Below, one piece after another: positions 52,518 through 61,743 of a stretch of 64,000 nt of DNA (position 1 is its first letter; every line of letters starts with the position of its first letter). This DNA is from Microbulbifer elongatus (GTDB taxonomy: Bacteria > Pseudomonadota > Gammaproteobacteria > Pseudomonadales > Cellvibrionaceae). Below the pieces are notes generated by a model, which saw only the letters and a program-made list of their open reading frames with translations, was not told the DNA's origin and did no database searches. The position numbers and the translations under genes were made by a program. Where the stretch lies: the NCBI RefSeq assembly GCF_020524885.1, contig NZ_JAIVKJ010000002.1, positions 496,001-560,000 on the forward strand, read 5' to 3'.

Positions 52518-54512
52518 TCAGTCACCGTAGATAATCTTGCTGTTCACCTTCACGGTCAGTGGGTGGTAACCCGACTTGGCCTTTTCGAAAATCCGCTTGG
52601 CTTCGTCGGTTTTGCCGTTTTCCACCATATTGCGGTACAGCGGACGCAGGAACTTGTTGCGACCGATACTCACCAGGAAATCTTCCAGGCGCGCATTCGC
52701 AGGCTCGTAATCATTGCGCACTGCGATCATCAGCCAGCTGAAGGCAATTTCGTTGTTCTTGGACTGGGTCAGGTCGAAGGCGCTGTCCAGTTCCTTCAGT
52801 TGATCTTCGCTCAGCTTTTCCGGCATGCCGTCGAGGAAGTACTTCCACTGGTGGAAGGTCCAGCCCTTGGTGTCGATGTCGCTGGCCTTGATCTCGCCAT
52901 TCAGCCACTGCTCACGGATCGGGTCCAGCTTGGTGAAGGCGTCGGAAGTGGGCTGCGGCGCACCTTCCGGAATGCCCGGATTGAAAATCCACTCCTGGAT
53001 ACGCTCGCGGTCCAGTTTGTCCGGGTACTGCTTCAGCAGGGTCTGATCCAGGTACTTCACAAAGTCTTCGGTGGTAATACTCTGGAAGGCAAAGTGGTTG
53101 AAGTACTCCATCAGGAATTTGTCGAAGTTCTCGCGACCCACCTTCTGCTCCAGCTCGTACAGGAACAGGGAGCCTTTTTCGTAGGGAATATTCGAGAAGA
53201 CTTCGTCCGGATCGCGGCCGCGCAGGTCGATGGCCATGATCTCGTCTTTATCGTCGCGGTCGTCCAGGTCGGCTTTCAGGTCGTCGTAACCCAGTGCCAT
53301 TTCCATCTGGTAGCGCTCGTCACCGTATACGAACTGCATGATGCGGTTGGTGAGGTAGGTGGTGAAACCTTCGTTCAGCCACAGATCTCGCCAGCTGGCG
53401 TTGGTGATCAGGTTGCCGGACCAGGAGTGCGCCAGTTCGTGGGCGATCAGCGCCACCAGGCTCTTGTCGCCGGCGATAACGGTCGGGGTGATGAAGCTCA
53501 GGCGCGGGTTTTCCATGCCGCCGAACGGGAAGCTCGGGGGCAGGATCAGCAGGTCGTAGCGATCCCAGCGGTAGGGGCCGAAGTTTTCTTCGGTGACCTC
53601 GAGCATATCCTCGGTGTCTTCGAACTCTTTTGCCGCTGCTTCGAGCAGTTCCGGCTCAGCGTAGACGCCGGTGCGCTCGCCCATGGCCTTGAAGTCGAGA
53701 TTGCCGATACCGATGGCGATCAGGTAGGACGGAATGGCCTGGGGCATTTCAAACTCGAAGACGCCGTCCAGTTCTGCTTCCGGATCGTTGTTGGCGCTCA
53801 TCACCGCGCGCAATTCTTCCGGCGTGCGGATGGTGGCCTTGTAGGTCATACGCACCTGCGGGGTGTCCTGCAGGGGGATGAAGCTGCGCGCATGGATGGC
53901 CTGGGCCTGGGTAAACAGGAAGGGGTGTTTTTTACCGGCGGTCTGCTGCGGCTCCAGCCACTGCACACCGGAAGCGCCGGGAGAGGTCTGGTACTGAATA
54001 GCGACCCGGTTGGCACCCTTGGGCAGCTTGATCTTCAGCGGCGTGCCCAGGTGCGGGTCTGTTTCACCCATGGTGAATTTGACTGGCTGTAGGTTGTCGC
54101 CCATACCGGCACGCACCGCGGTAACGTTGATATCGCGGGTATCGAGAATCAGCTCCGGGTTCTTCTGGGTGAGGCGCTTGATGTCGAGAATGGCCTCGCC
54201 CTTGAGTACCTTGTTGTCGAAATCGGCGGTGAGGTCCAAGTCCAGGTGTTTGACAACGTAATCGCTGGTGTTGGCAAAAGAGTGGTAATCAACGCCGGAT
54301 TCCGGGGCGCCTTTATCCGCCATGGGAGCGGATTTTTCCGGTTGGTCGGCAGTGCCAGCTGCACCCTCGGTGCTGGTAGGGGGCTCTTCGATCTGCTTCT
54401 GGCGAGCCGTGTCTTCATTTTTGCTGCAGGCGCTCAAAGTGACGAGGCTGCAGGCGAGCAGGCTGGCGCCGATCAGGCGGCCGAGACTGGAGGTAAACAA
54501 TTGGGGCTGCAT
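52518..54512 (-). CDS. M1-family aminopeptidase lipoprotein (LTA4H-like)
   Basis: A 664-residue M1 zinc aminopeptidase. Signal with lipobox LSAC (Cys29, in SLVTLSACSKNED) suggests a periplasmic lipoprotein. M1 motifs: GGMENPRLSFI (exopeptidase, about 334-344), HELAHSWSGN (HExxH, about 365-374) with the third zinc ligand Glu in NEGFTTYL. The C-terminal helical domain is LTA4-hydrolase-like. It cleaves N-terminal residues from peptides. A terminator follows. Confidence 0.95.
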   Translation of the reverse strand: MQPQLFTSSLGRLIGASLLACSLVTLSACSKNEDTARQKQIEEPPTSTEGAAGTADQPEKSAPMADKGAPESGVDYHSFANTSDYVVKHLDLDLTADFDNKVLKGEAILDIKRLTQKNPELILDTRDINVTAVRAGMGDNLQPVKFTMGETDPHLGTPLKIKLPKGANRVAIQYQTSPGASGVQWLEPQQTAGKKHPFLFTQAQAIHARSFIPLQDTPQVRMTYKATIRTPEELRAVMSANNDPEAELDGVFEFEMPQAIPSYLIAIGIGNLDFKAMGERTGVYAEPELLEAAAKEFEDTEDMLEVTEENFGPYRWDRYDLLILPPSFPFGGMENPRLSFITPTVIAGDKSLVALIAHELAHSWSGNLITNASWRDLWLNEGFTTYLTNRIMQFVYGDERYQMEMALGYDDLKADLDDRDDKDEIMAIDLRGRDPDEVFSNIPYEKGSLFLYELEQKVGRENFDKFLMEYFNHFAFQSITTEDFVKYLDQTLLKQYPDKLDRERIQEWIFNPGIPEGAPQPTSDAFTKLDPIREQWLNGEIKASDIDTKGWTFHQWKYFLDGMPEKLSEDQLKELDSAFDLTQSKNNEIAFSWLMIAVRNDYEPANARLEDFLVSIGRNKFLRPLYRNMVENGKTDEAKRIFEKAKSGYHPLTVKVNSKIIYGD

Positions 54513-54710
54513 TAAGGGCTCCGTGATTGTTGTTATGCGTGTGTTATGCGTGTTTGAAGGGGAATTCGGTAAGTTCTTCGCCGCACAAAAACCCCGAATA
54601 GGGGGCGTGCAGGTGTTCCGCGACCCAATTTATAGGGTATGGGGTATGGCGGGTCAAACGGCCAGTGCGCAACTGGCCGTGGAAATTCTTCCAATGTCCG
54701 ACGGTTTGGA

Positions 54711-55028
54711 TCAGCTGCTCGCCAATTTCATCATCACCAGGCCGGAAACAATCAGCACCGCGGCGGTGATTTTAAAAGCGTTGGCCGGTTCGCCCAGTAC
54801 CAGGATGCCAACCAGGAAGGCGCCGACAGCGCCGATGCCTGTCCAGATAACATAGGCAGTGCTGAGCGGCAGGCTGCGCATGGAAAGTGCCAGCAGCCAG
54901 AAGCTGGCGATCATGGCAACAATGGTAATGACCGTCGGTGTGAGCTTGGTGAAGCCTTGAGACTGCTTCATGGAAAATGCCCAGACGATCTCGAGGATGC
55001 CGGCTGCGAGAAGATAGAACCAGGCCAT
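54711..55028 (-). CDS. gdx: SMR-family guanidinium exporter (Gdx/SugE)
   Basis: A 105-residue, four-helix small multidrug resistance protein of the SugE/Gdx group, which exports guanidinium. Visible: MAWFYLLAAGILEIVWAFSMKQSQGFT with the essential Glu (residue 13) in helix 1, and WTGIGAVGAFLVGILVLGEPA. I chose ATG 55028 (AGGAGGG upstream); the upstream open frame to 55130 crosses the riboswitch and is not coding. The guanidine-II RNA candidate in its leader supports a guanidine exporter over a drug pump. Confidence 0.93.
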   Translation of the reverse strand: MAWFYLLAAGILEIVWAFSMKQSQGFTKLTPTVITIVAMIASFWLLALSMRSLPLSTAYVIWTGIGAVGAFLVGILVLGEPANAFKITAAVLIVSGLVMMKLASS

Positions 55029-55055
55029 GTGGCCCTCCTGTTTAAAAGGTAGGAG

Positions 55056-55104
55056 CCAGGCCGTCCTGGTCATTTGTCCCGGAGTGGGGGGAGGTCGTTC
55101 CTCC
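55056..55104 (-). promoter_or_regulatory. guanidine-II (mini-ykkC) riboswitch candidate
   Basis: On the minus strand two small hairpins precede gdx: GGAGG-AACGA-CCTCC (55104-55090) and CCAGG-ACGG-CCTGG (55069-55056). Both loops carry the ACGR tetranucleotide that defines mini-ykkC, about 20 bases apart, a spacing usual for the class. Just downstream CTCCT can pair with the AGGAG ribosome site of gdx, and part of the second hairpin could take part in that pairing, so guanidine binding could free the ribosome site. Confidence 0.8.
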
Positions 55105-55116
55105 AGCGGAGCCGAG

Positions 55117-55151
55117 TATGGTGCTTGCAACAGTGGGGTACAAGCACCATA
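55117..55151. other. inverted repeat upstream of the riboswitch
   Basis: TATGGTGCTTG (55117-55127) and CAAGCACCATA (55141-55151) form an 11-base-pair stem with a 13-base loop, between the FimX-like gene and the gdx leader. No T run on either strand. Could be a 3' end of the FimX-like mRNA or an operator. Confidence 0.45.
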
Positions 55152-55233
55152 AGGCTGTTTGGCAGGTTATCTGGTTTGGGCGCCCGGAAGAATTTTTTGT
55201 GCGTCAGCAGGCGCCTGATATCACCGATTCTGA

Positions 55234-57318
55234 TCAGTCCAGACTGAAGTCAAAATCCATTTCATCCCCCGGCGGCTGCACATAGTAGCCCTGGATATAG
55301 TCGGTGCCGGTCTGCCACAGGGTGGGCAGCATGTTGGCCTGCTCGACGTGGGGGACAATAACCTGGGTGTCGATTTCTTTTAGCTGCCCAACCAGTTTGA
55401 CCAGTCCTTCGCTGTCCTCGCCCTGGTCCTGCACCTCGCGCACGAACGAGGCATCGATTTTGGCGATATCCACTTTGACGTGCTCCAGGGCCTTGAACGG
55501 GCTAAGGCCGGTGCCGAAATGGCAAATGGCGACGCGGCAGCCCATGTCCTGCACCTGCTTGGTAAAGTCGCGGGCGGCGTGGAGGTTGCTGTTGATATCT
55601 TCCGCGCGTAGCTGGAAGGTGACCGCATTGGGTGGCACCTTGGCGGCCTTGAAGGCGACGCCCAGCCAGGCGGCGAGACTGGCGTCTGTCAGGGAGGCGG
55701 CGGTGAGGTGCAGCAGTACCGAGACCACTTCTCCCTTGGCGCGCTGTGCCGCGGCCGCCTTGATGGCGCTGAGGATTACCCAGCGATCCATTTTGGTGGA
55801 GAGACCGGCATCGCCGAGGGTTTCGAGGAAGGCCAGCGGAGCCAGCTCCTCCTTGCCGTCCACCAGGCGTACCAGCACCTCGTAAATTTTTTCGCCACTG
55901 CCCTGCAGGCTCAGGATCGGCTGGTAAAGGAGCTTGAGGTTACCGGCCTCCAGCGCCTGGGTGACACGGGCGCGGTGATAGGTATTGGCGTCGCCCTGCT
56001 GCTCGCTGTCCGGCTCATACAGCGCGAAGCCATTGCCGTCGCCTTTCTTGAGTGCCTGGTCATGGGCCTTGGAGGCCTGCTCCAGTACCTTGTCGGCGTT
56101 GCCGGAGGTCTCGCTCAGCAGGGAGATGCCGATCGAGGCAGTGATGTGCAGGGTTTTGCCTGCGGCTTCGAAGATGGTGTCGGCCACTTTTTTTAGCAGT
56201 TCTTTGGATCGGATTTCCGCGCTGTCCGGAGTGGTTTCCGGCATCAGCAGGCAGTAGCTTTCTTCACCGTAGCGGGCCAGGACGTCGCCCCGGCGCACGC
56301 TGCTCTGTAGCAGCTCGGCGAATTTCTTGTGTAGGTCATCGGCACCGGCGACGCCCACAATTTGCTGTACCGACTCTTCAAAGCGGTCGATTTCGATAAA
56401 CATCAGGCCGCCGGTGCGCTGTGAGCCAGCGGCGGACTGGATGGCGTTATTGAGCAGCTGTACGAAGCGCTGACGATTATACAGGCCGGTAGCGGCGTCG
56501 CGGACTTTCGCCTCACTGAGCTTGGCTTCCAGTTCTTCGGTATTACCGGTGCTGGCGGCGATGCGAATCTGCAGGCAGCGCTCTTCATCGTAGATGGTGG
56601 AAAGTACCTCCGCCTTGGTGCCCAGCGGGGCGCCGCTGGCGGTTTTGGCGGTGAATTGCCATTCCTGTGCTTCCACCTCGTTGCTGTTGATGGCGCACTG
56701 GCGCAGGAACTCGCGCGCATCTTCCTGCTCGCCCTCGGTGAGCATGTCGATCAGTGGCTGGTATTCAATATCGTCGCGGTCGCTATAGCCAAAACGCTCG
56801 GCGAAGGATTCGTTGGCATAGACGATCAGGCCATCGGAGACGTAGGCGATGGCGTCTTTTGAGCTGTCGAGCAGCTCCTTGGCGCGGTTCAGGGTGGCGT
56901 GATAACGGCGGTCGTGCATGCGCGCCTGTCGGCGCTCGTGCAGGGCGGTCATTTCGCGCTGGATGACCAGCAACAGGTGCTGGTCTTCATCCACAGTGAC
57001 TACGTCGCGGGCGCCGGACTTGAGGCCTTCAACTACCGGCTGCGAACCTTCGCGCTCGGTCAGCAAGACGGTGGGTACGTCTTTCTGCAGCTTGTTAATG
57101 GTGCGGATGGCGGTCGCAGCCCCCAACTGCTTGCTCTGCTCGGAGGCTATCAGCAGGTCCCAGGTGTGTTCCTGCAGGAGTTTGGTCAGGGCAGCCTCGC
57201 TGGCGACGTGTTGGGCCCGATTGGGGCGGCCGGCGTTGTGCAGCATGCTCACCAGCCGTTGGGCTTCGGTGGGCGCGTCATTGATCAAAAGAAGACGGAT
57301 GGTGTTGTCGCTGCTCAT
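55234..57318 (-). CDS. FimX-like degenerate GGDEF-EAL protein
   Basis: A 694-residue protein with receiver-like (about 1-125), PAS (about 135-260), GGDEF (about 275-435) and EAL (about 450-690) domains, the FimX layout. The GGDEF motif is replaced by YGEES and the EAL motif is EVLVR; the second EAL-domain motif reads CHFGTGL where catalytic enzymes have DDFGTG. So it should bind c-di-GMP rather than make or cleave it, like P. aeruginosa FimX in type IV pilus control. The PilZ-like gene is its upstream neighbour. Confidence 0.88.
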   Translation of the reverse strand: MSSDNTIRLLLINDAPTEAQRLVSMLHNAGRPNRAQHVASEAALTKLLQEHTWDLLIASEQSKQLGAATAIRTINKLQKDVPTVLLTEREGSQPVVEGLKSGARDVVTVDEDQHLLLVIQREMTALHERRQARMHDRRYHATLNRAKELLDSSKDAIAYVSDGLIVYANESFAERFGYSDRDDIEYQPLIDMLTEGEQEDAREFLRQCAINSNEVEAQEWQFTAKTASGAPLGTKAEVLSTIYDEERCLQIRIAASTGNTEELEAKLSEAKVRDAATGLYNRQRFVQLLNNAIQSAAGSQRTGGLMFIEIDRFEESVQQIVGVAGADDLHKKFAELLQSSVRRGDVLARYGEESYCLLMPETTPDSAEIRSKELLKKVADTIFEAAGKTLHITASIGISLLSETSGNADKVLEQASKAHDQALKKGDGNGFALYEPDSEQQGDANTYHRARVTQALEAGNLKLLYQPILSLQGSGEKIYEVLVRLVDGKEELAPLAFLETLGDAGLSTKMDRWVILSAIKAAAAQRAKGEVVSVLLHLTAASLTDASLAAWLGVAFKAAKVPPNAVTFQLRAEDINSNLHAARDFTKQVQDMGCRVAICHFGTGLSPFKALEHVKVDIAKIDASFVREVQDQGEDSEGLVKLVGQLKEIDTQVIVPHVEQANMLPTLWQTGTDYIQGYYVQPPGDEMDFDFSLD

Positions 57319-57613
57319 TGTTTTCCTGTTGTACTGCGTCGCGGCGGCGTTGTAACTCTACAACTTTACTGTTTTGTTCTCTGTGTAACCGCTTCCTTGC
57401 TGTACCTGTGGCAGGTGACCGGTTGCCGGTCAAACGTCAGGCGCTCCCAGGGGCTGTGAACCGGGTATTTTGAACCGGATAGTTTAGGCCGCGTGAATCG
57501 GCGCAAACAAGTGCACAGTCGCCACTCTGGGAAATGGTTCCGTGATCCTACGATAACACGACGAGCGTCCCACCACCTTCCTCAGAAAAGTTCTGCCTGA
57601 GGGAGGTCTGGTA

Positions 57614-59497
57614 TCAGGAAAATTCGAAAATGGCGAGGCTGCCAGTAGTGAGGGACTGGGTATGCAAAGCCACCGTGCGCGTCTGGCCGGCATTGACGAT
57701 ATCCACGGTGTCGCCGCTCTGGAACAGGGGGATGGGGAGGATTAGTTCCGGGGGAAGACCCGAGTCGCCCGTAAGCAGCCCGGCCATAGGGTCGGTGCGA
57801 CGGCCATCGCGGGTATGGCGCTGCACCAGTACCGCACTGGTGTGGCCACCAAAGAACTCGACGCCGGCGCGGCACTGGTCGGGAAGGGCGTATTGCCAGC
57901 GAATCAGCGCGACTTCCCAGCGGTCGTTTATCCACAGTGCCACCAGCTCACCGCAGCGCAAGCGCCCCTGGGCGTTGGGAGGCAGACGCAGGCCGGCGCC
58001 GCCACTGCTCGTATTGAGCAGTGTGGCGGGAATGGGCTGGTAACGCTGACGCGCGCTGTCGGCGCCGACTTTACGTGAGACCGAAGGGGCGCTGGGCAGC
58101 AGGCTATTGGCGCTATCGGTAGTGGAAACCTCGTAGCTGCCAAGGGTGCGGCCCGACTGAAAGTCGACGGTATCGACATCCATCACCAGGTCTTTTGGCG
58201 GATTTCTATCGCTGGCAAAGGTGGCTTCGATTTCCGGGGCTGGTTCATTGCCGCGTTTCAGGTGGTGGCAGATGGCACTGATACCGACGATCACCTGGCA
58301 GCGGATATTCACCGGTGTGCGCTGTGCGCAACGGCTTTTTTCTCCGGCCCAGATAGCCTGTACGTTCTGTAGCACTTCTGTGGACGCATCCTCGGTGTGA
58401 GCTAGTCGCCGCTGTAATTGCTGTAGAGGACAGGTGATATCAATGGACCACCCCAGCGGCGACGAGAAGTGCTTCATGTCGACCTTGCTGCGCTGCAGTC
58501 TTACCGCGGGGATCGGGGGTTGGTCCAGCTTGAGGCTGGCGAGCAGCACCTGGGTGCCGGCCTGCGGTTTATCGAGGAGCGACGCTTTTGTGGCCCAGCG
58601 GCGGCAGCTCTGCCACAGCTGTAACTGCTCTGAGGTGCGCAGCTGCATCGGGTTGGCGCTGGCGAACAGGGCAGTCTGCAGGTAGGTATGGGAAATTCTT
58701 CCCCATCTAAAGCCGCCGGCCATTGGATCTGCGACCGGGTCGGATACCCGCCGCTGATCCAGCTGATGATTACGGGCCAGTTGCAGTAGTCGCTGCATCC
58801 GACCCCAGCTGCCTTTGGGGCTCGCCAGGAAAAAGACATTGCTGGCGAAAATCAGCCGGCGGAAGCCGTCGATTCCGCGCTGCAGGGCAACCGCAAGACG
58901 CCGGCGAGTGAACAGCGTCAGCGGCGCAGAACTTTCTGGTGAGACCAGTTGCACGCAGACACTGGTATACGCCAGTGCCAGGTGCTGGAACAGGATTATC
59001 CCGGTTAGCAGGTCGCGCCGCTGCTCCTGCGTCTGCGCTGTACCCGGGGTATCGCTGGCCTGGGTCAACAAGGGGTTAATCAATTGCTGGCAGTGGCCCA
59101 TCACTACCGGGCGCAATGCTTCCAGACAGCTGAGGCGTTTGCGCGCGGGTGTATCCCAGCGAGTGATTTCCGTGAGCAGGCTGCGCAAGGTACCGGCATT
59201 GCGTTGCGCCTTGTCCTCCATGGGATTCTGCAGCAGGTAGCTGGAGACCCAGTGCTTAAGCTGGCGGGAGGAGTTACAGCCGCAGGTCAGTGCTGGCAGG
59301 TCGAGGGGCGCCGGGGACAGGCGTTCCAGGAGTGTTGCTTCTCGAGAAGGAGAGGCCCCAGCGGATGCCGCGTCAGCTGCAATTGGGGGGGAGGTCGGCC
59401 CATCCTGATTGGGTGTCGACGCGTTGGATTCTGGATGACCGGCTCCACTGCCGGTTTGCGGATTTCCCGCGACTTGAGTATCTACTGCTTCCTGCAT
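57614..59497 (-). CDS. PilZ-like protein beside the FimX-like gene
   Basis: A 627-residue cytoplasmic protein. A low-complexity N terminus (about 1-55) precedes a helical middle region, and the last part (about 500-627) resembles a PilZ-type beta-barrel (LRCGELVALWINDRWEVALIRWQY). No clear RxxxR-DxSxxG motif is seen, so c-di-GMP binding is uncertain. Proteins of this size sit beside fimX in pseudomonads. It lies directly upstream of the FimX-like gene on the same strand (295 bases). Confidence 0.7.
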   Translation of the reverse strand: MQEAVDTQVAGNPQTGSGAGHPESNASTPNQDGPTSPPIAADAASAGASPSREATLLERLSPAPLDLPALTCGCNSSRQLKHWVSSYLLQNPMEDKAQRNAGTLRSLLTEITRWDTPARKRLSCLEALRPVVMGHCQQLINPLLTQASDTPGTAQTQEQRRDLLTGIILFQHLALAYTSVCVQLVSPESSAPLTLFTRRRLAVALQRGIDGFRRLIFASNVFFLASPKGSWGRMQRLLQLARNHQLDQRRVSDPVADPMAGGFRWGRISHTYLQTALFASANPMQLRTSEQLQLWQSCRRWATKASLLDKPQAGTQVLLASLKLDQPPIPAVRLQRSKVDMKHFSSPLGWSIDITCPLQQLQRRLAHTEDASTEVLQNVQAIWAGEKSRCAQRTPVNIRCQVIVGISAICHHLKRGNEPAPEIEATFASDRNPPKDLVMDVDTVDFQSGRTLGSYEVSTTDSANSLLPSAPSVSRKVGADSARQRYQPIPATLLNTSSGGAGLRLPPNAQGRLRCGELVALWINDRWEVALIRWQYALPDQCRAGVEFFGGHTSAVLVQRHTRDGRRTDPMAGLLTGDSGLPPELILPIPLFQSGDTVDIVNAGQTRTVALHTQSLTTGSLAIFEFS

Positions 59498-59724
59498 GAC
59501 TCTGACCGGATTTTATCTCTCCGCAGTATACGAGACATCCGGACATAAACAATTGCGGCTGTCGATTAAGGCGACACAACTGAGGAGTTTTTCGCGTTTA
59601 AGGTGCGGCAGCAGACCCGGCCTTGTCGCCTGTTAGCTCTTTTTGGGGGTGTCTTTCCCCCGCTCACACTTTGGCTGGACCGAGCGGCCGGCGAAAAAAG
59701 GGGAGCAGGAGGTAAGCGTAAACG

Positions 59725-60786
59725 TCAAAGTGGCGTTTTGGATTTCTCCGCCGGTATTTCACGCACCAGCCTGGGTACCAAATATCCCGGCAGGCGGTGC
59801 CGCAGTTTTTCCACGAGTGCGCGGGCATCGTCATCGGATATCTCGAAATGTGCTGCTCCCTGCACGCGGTCGAGCTGGTGCAAATAATAGGGCAACACGC
59901 CGGCGTCGAAGAGTCTCTCCGACAGGCTGGCGAGTGCCTCCGCGCTGTCGTTTACTCCTTTCAGCAGTACCGACTGGTTCAGCAGGGTGACCCCGGCGGC
60001 TCGCAGCCTGGCCAGTGCCGCGGCAACGTCTGCATCGATCTCGTTGGCGTGGTTGCAGTGCACTACCAGCACCGGTTTCAGGCGGCTGCCCGCGAACCAG
60101 TCCAGAAACTCACTGTTGACCCGCGATGGCGCCACAATGGGCAGCCGGGTGTGGATACGCAGTTTGTCCAGATGCGGGATCTGTTCCAGCTCGCCAGCGA
60201 GCCAGCCGAGCTGGCGGTCGTTCATCACCAGCGGATCACCGCCGCTGAGGATGATCTCACGCAGGTCCTGCTGGCTGCGGATATAGTCCAGGGCTTGTTG
60301 CCATTGGCTGCGGTTAAGGTGGTTGTCACTGTAGGGGAAGGCACGGCGGAAGCAGTAGCGGCAGTTCACTGCACACTGGCCGGCAGTTATCAGCAGCAGA
60401 CGGCCGCGGTATTTGTGCACCACCCCCGGGACTGGATTGGCGTTGGCCTCGTCCAGCGGGTCGTCTGTGAAGCCTGGGGTGGGCTCCAGTTCGGCGGCGC
60501 TGGGCAATACTTGCAGGAGCAGCGGGTCCTGCGGGTCGCCGGGGCGAATACGCTTGAGGTAGGGGCGGGGTACGCGCAGCTGGAACAGTTTCGAGGCAGC
60601 CGTCAGTTGTGGCAGTTGGTCCGGAGCCAGTTGCAACAGATCCAGCAGCTCTCGCGGGTCGGTGACCAGGTCGGCCATTTCGTCCTGCCAGCGGCGCTGC
60701 TGAGCGCTCATACCGCTGTCTGTAACACTGGAGCTGGCAATTTCGGCGCGGCTGATTTCACGAGGGGGCTGGCGGTGCTGTATCAT
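59725..60786 (-). CDS. epmB: EF-P beta-lysylation lysine 2,3-aminomutase EpmB
   Basis: EpmB is a radical-SAM enzyme converting L-lysine to (R)-beta-lysine for attachment to EF-P. The 353 residues from ATG 60786 include the [4Fe-4S] motif CAVNCRYCFRR (Cys-x3-Cys-x2-Cys), RDITREIILSGGDPLVM-like (REIILSGGDPLVMND) and RTRLPIVAPSR-like regions (HTRLPIVAPSRV), plus the PLP Lys late in the chain. A TTG-started longer frame (60870) adds a leader without support. Divergent from efp, its substrate. Confidence 0.94.
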   Translation of the reverse strand: MIQHRQPPREISRAEIASSSVTDSGMSAQQRRWQDEMADLVTDPRELLDLLQLAPDQLPQLTAASKLFQLRVPRPYLKRIRPGDPQDPLLLQVLPSAAELEPTPGFTDDPLDEANANPVPGVVHKYRGRLLLITAGQCAVNCRYCFRRAFPYSDNHLNRSQWQQALDYIRSQQDLREIILSGGDPLVMNDRQLGWLAGELEQIPHLDKLRIHTRLPIVAPSRVNSEFLDWFAGSRLKPVLVVHCNHANEIDADVAAALARLRAAGVTLLNQSVLLKGVNDSAEALASLSERLFDAGVLPYYLHQLDRVQGAAHFEISDDDARALVEKLRHRLPGYLVPRLVREIPAEKSKTPL

Positions 60787-60904
60787 AGCGGGCTGTTTTT
60801 TGGCGCGGTCGGCGGCGGTACTGCTGTTGACGGATGTTCCCCGGTTAGGGGCCGCGCGAAGTTTAATCAATTTGTCGGCGTAATGCTGTTATTTCGAGGA
60901 GCTC

Positions 60905-61477
60905 ATGGGTACTTATTCCACTAACGAATTCAAAGGCGGCCTGAAGGTGATGTTGGACGGCGACCCCTGCTCCATTGTGGACAATGAGTTCGTGAAGCCG
61001 GGCAAAGGCCAGGCGTTTAACCGTGTGAAGCTGCGCAACCTTAAGACTGGCCGTGTATGGGAGCGTACTTTCCGCTCCGGTGAGAGCCTGGAGTCTGCGG
61101 ATGTGATGGACCGGGATATGGAATATCTCTACAACGATGGTGAGTTCTTCCATTTCATGGAGCCGGAGACTTTCGAGCAGCATCAGGCGGATGCGAAGGC
61201 GGTGGGTGATGCGGCGAAGTGGCTGAAGGAGCAGGATACCTGTGTGGTTACTCTGTACAACGGTGCGCCGCTGGCGGTGACGCCGCCGAACCATGTGATT
61301 CTGGAGATCACCGACACTGATCCGGGTGTGCGCGGTGATACCGCCCAGGGCGGTACCAAGCCGGCGACCCTGGCGACCGGTGCAGTGGTGAAGGTGCCGC
61401 TGTTCCTGGAGATCGGTGAGACCATCAAGGTGGATACCCGCACCGGCGAATACCTGGGTCGCGCCAAGGAAGATTGA
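60905..61477 (+). CDS. efp: elongation factor P
   Basis: EF-P relieves ribosome stalling at polyproline. The 190 residues have the KOW-like N domain with the loop KPGKGQAF, where Lys34 is the beta-lysylation site, then the OB domains and the C-terminal signature VEGEYIGRAK-like ([12 protein letters not shown]). AGGAGC precedes the ATG. epmB is divergent upstream and epmA follows downstream, so substrate and both modifying enzymes are together. Confidence 0.97.
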   Translation: MGTYSTNEFKGGLKVMLDGDPCSIVDNEFVKPGKGQAFNRVKLRNLKTGRVWERTFRSGESLESADVMDRDMEYLYNDGEFFHFMEPETFEQHQADAKAVGDAAKWLKEQDTCVVTLYNGAPLAVTPPNHVILEITDTDPGVRGDTAQGGTKPATLATGAVVKVPLFLEIGETIKVDTRTGEYLGRAKED

Positions 61478-61570
61478 TCTTCCTGATCTGGTGGCTGTGA
61501 AGGGCGGATACTGTGGTATTCGCCTTTTTTCGTTCTGGCCTATTGGGCCCTGGCCTCAGGCTTATCTGGC

Positions 61571-61682
61571 GGCAAAGCACTGGGTGCGGGTTTTCAGGAC
61601 CGCGGTAAATACGTCCCTGTACGCTGCGTCAGCGGCGTCCATGCCGCTGACGCTCCTGAAAACCCGCACCCAGTGCTTTGCC
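61571..61682. repeat. 112-bp nested inverted repeat (MITE- or REP-like)
   Basis: The left arm (61571-61599, GGCAAAGCACTGGGTGCGGG and onward) and right arm (61654-61682) are perfect 29-base reverse complements. Inside lies a second perfect stem, GCGTCAGCGGC (61626-61636) and GCCGCTGACGC (61643-61653). The transcript would fold into a long hairpin. It lies between efp and epmA. Could be a non-coding mobile repeat or a strong transcript end without T run. Confidence 0.85.
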
Positions 61683-61743
61683 TTCGCATCCCAGTTTCGT
61701 GGTTATTGGCAACTAAACTGAAACCTTCTTTTATTAAGCTCTC

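Noticed and set aside
52563-54092. 509-codon open frame on the plus strand
   Set aside because: Antisense to the M1 aminopeptidase with intact HExxH motif.
54711-55130. Longer SMR protein with 34 extra N-terminal residues
   Set aside because: The extension crosses the riboswitch hairpins and is not hydrophobic; family members start at MAWFYL.
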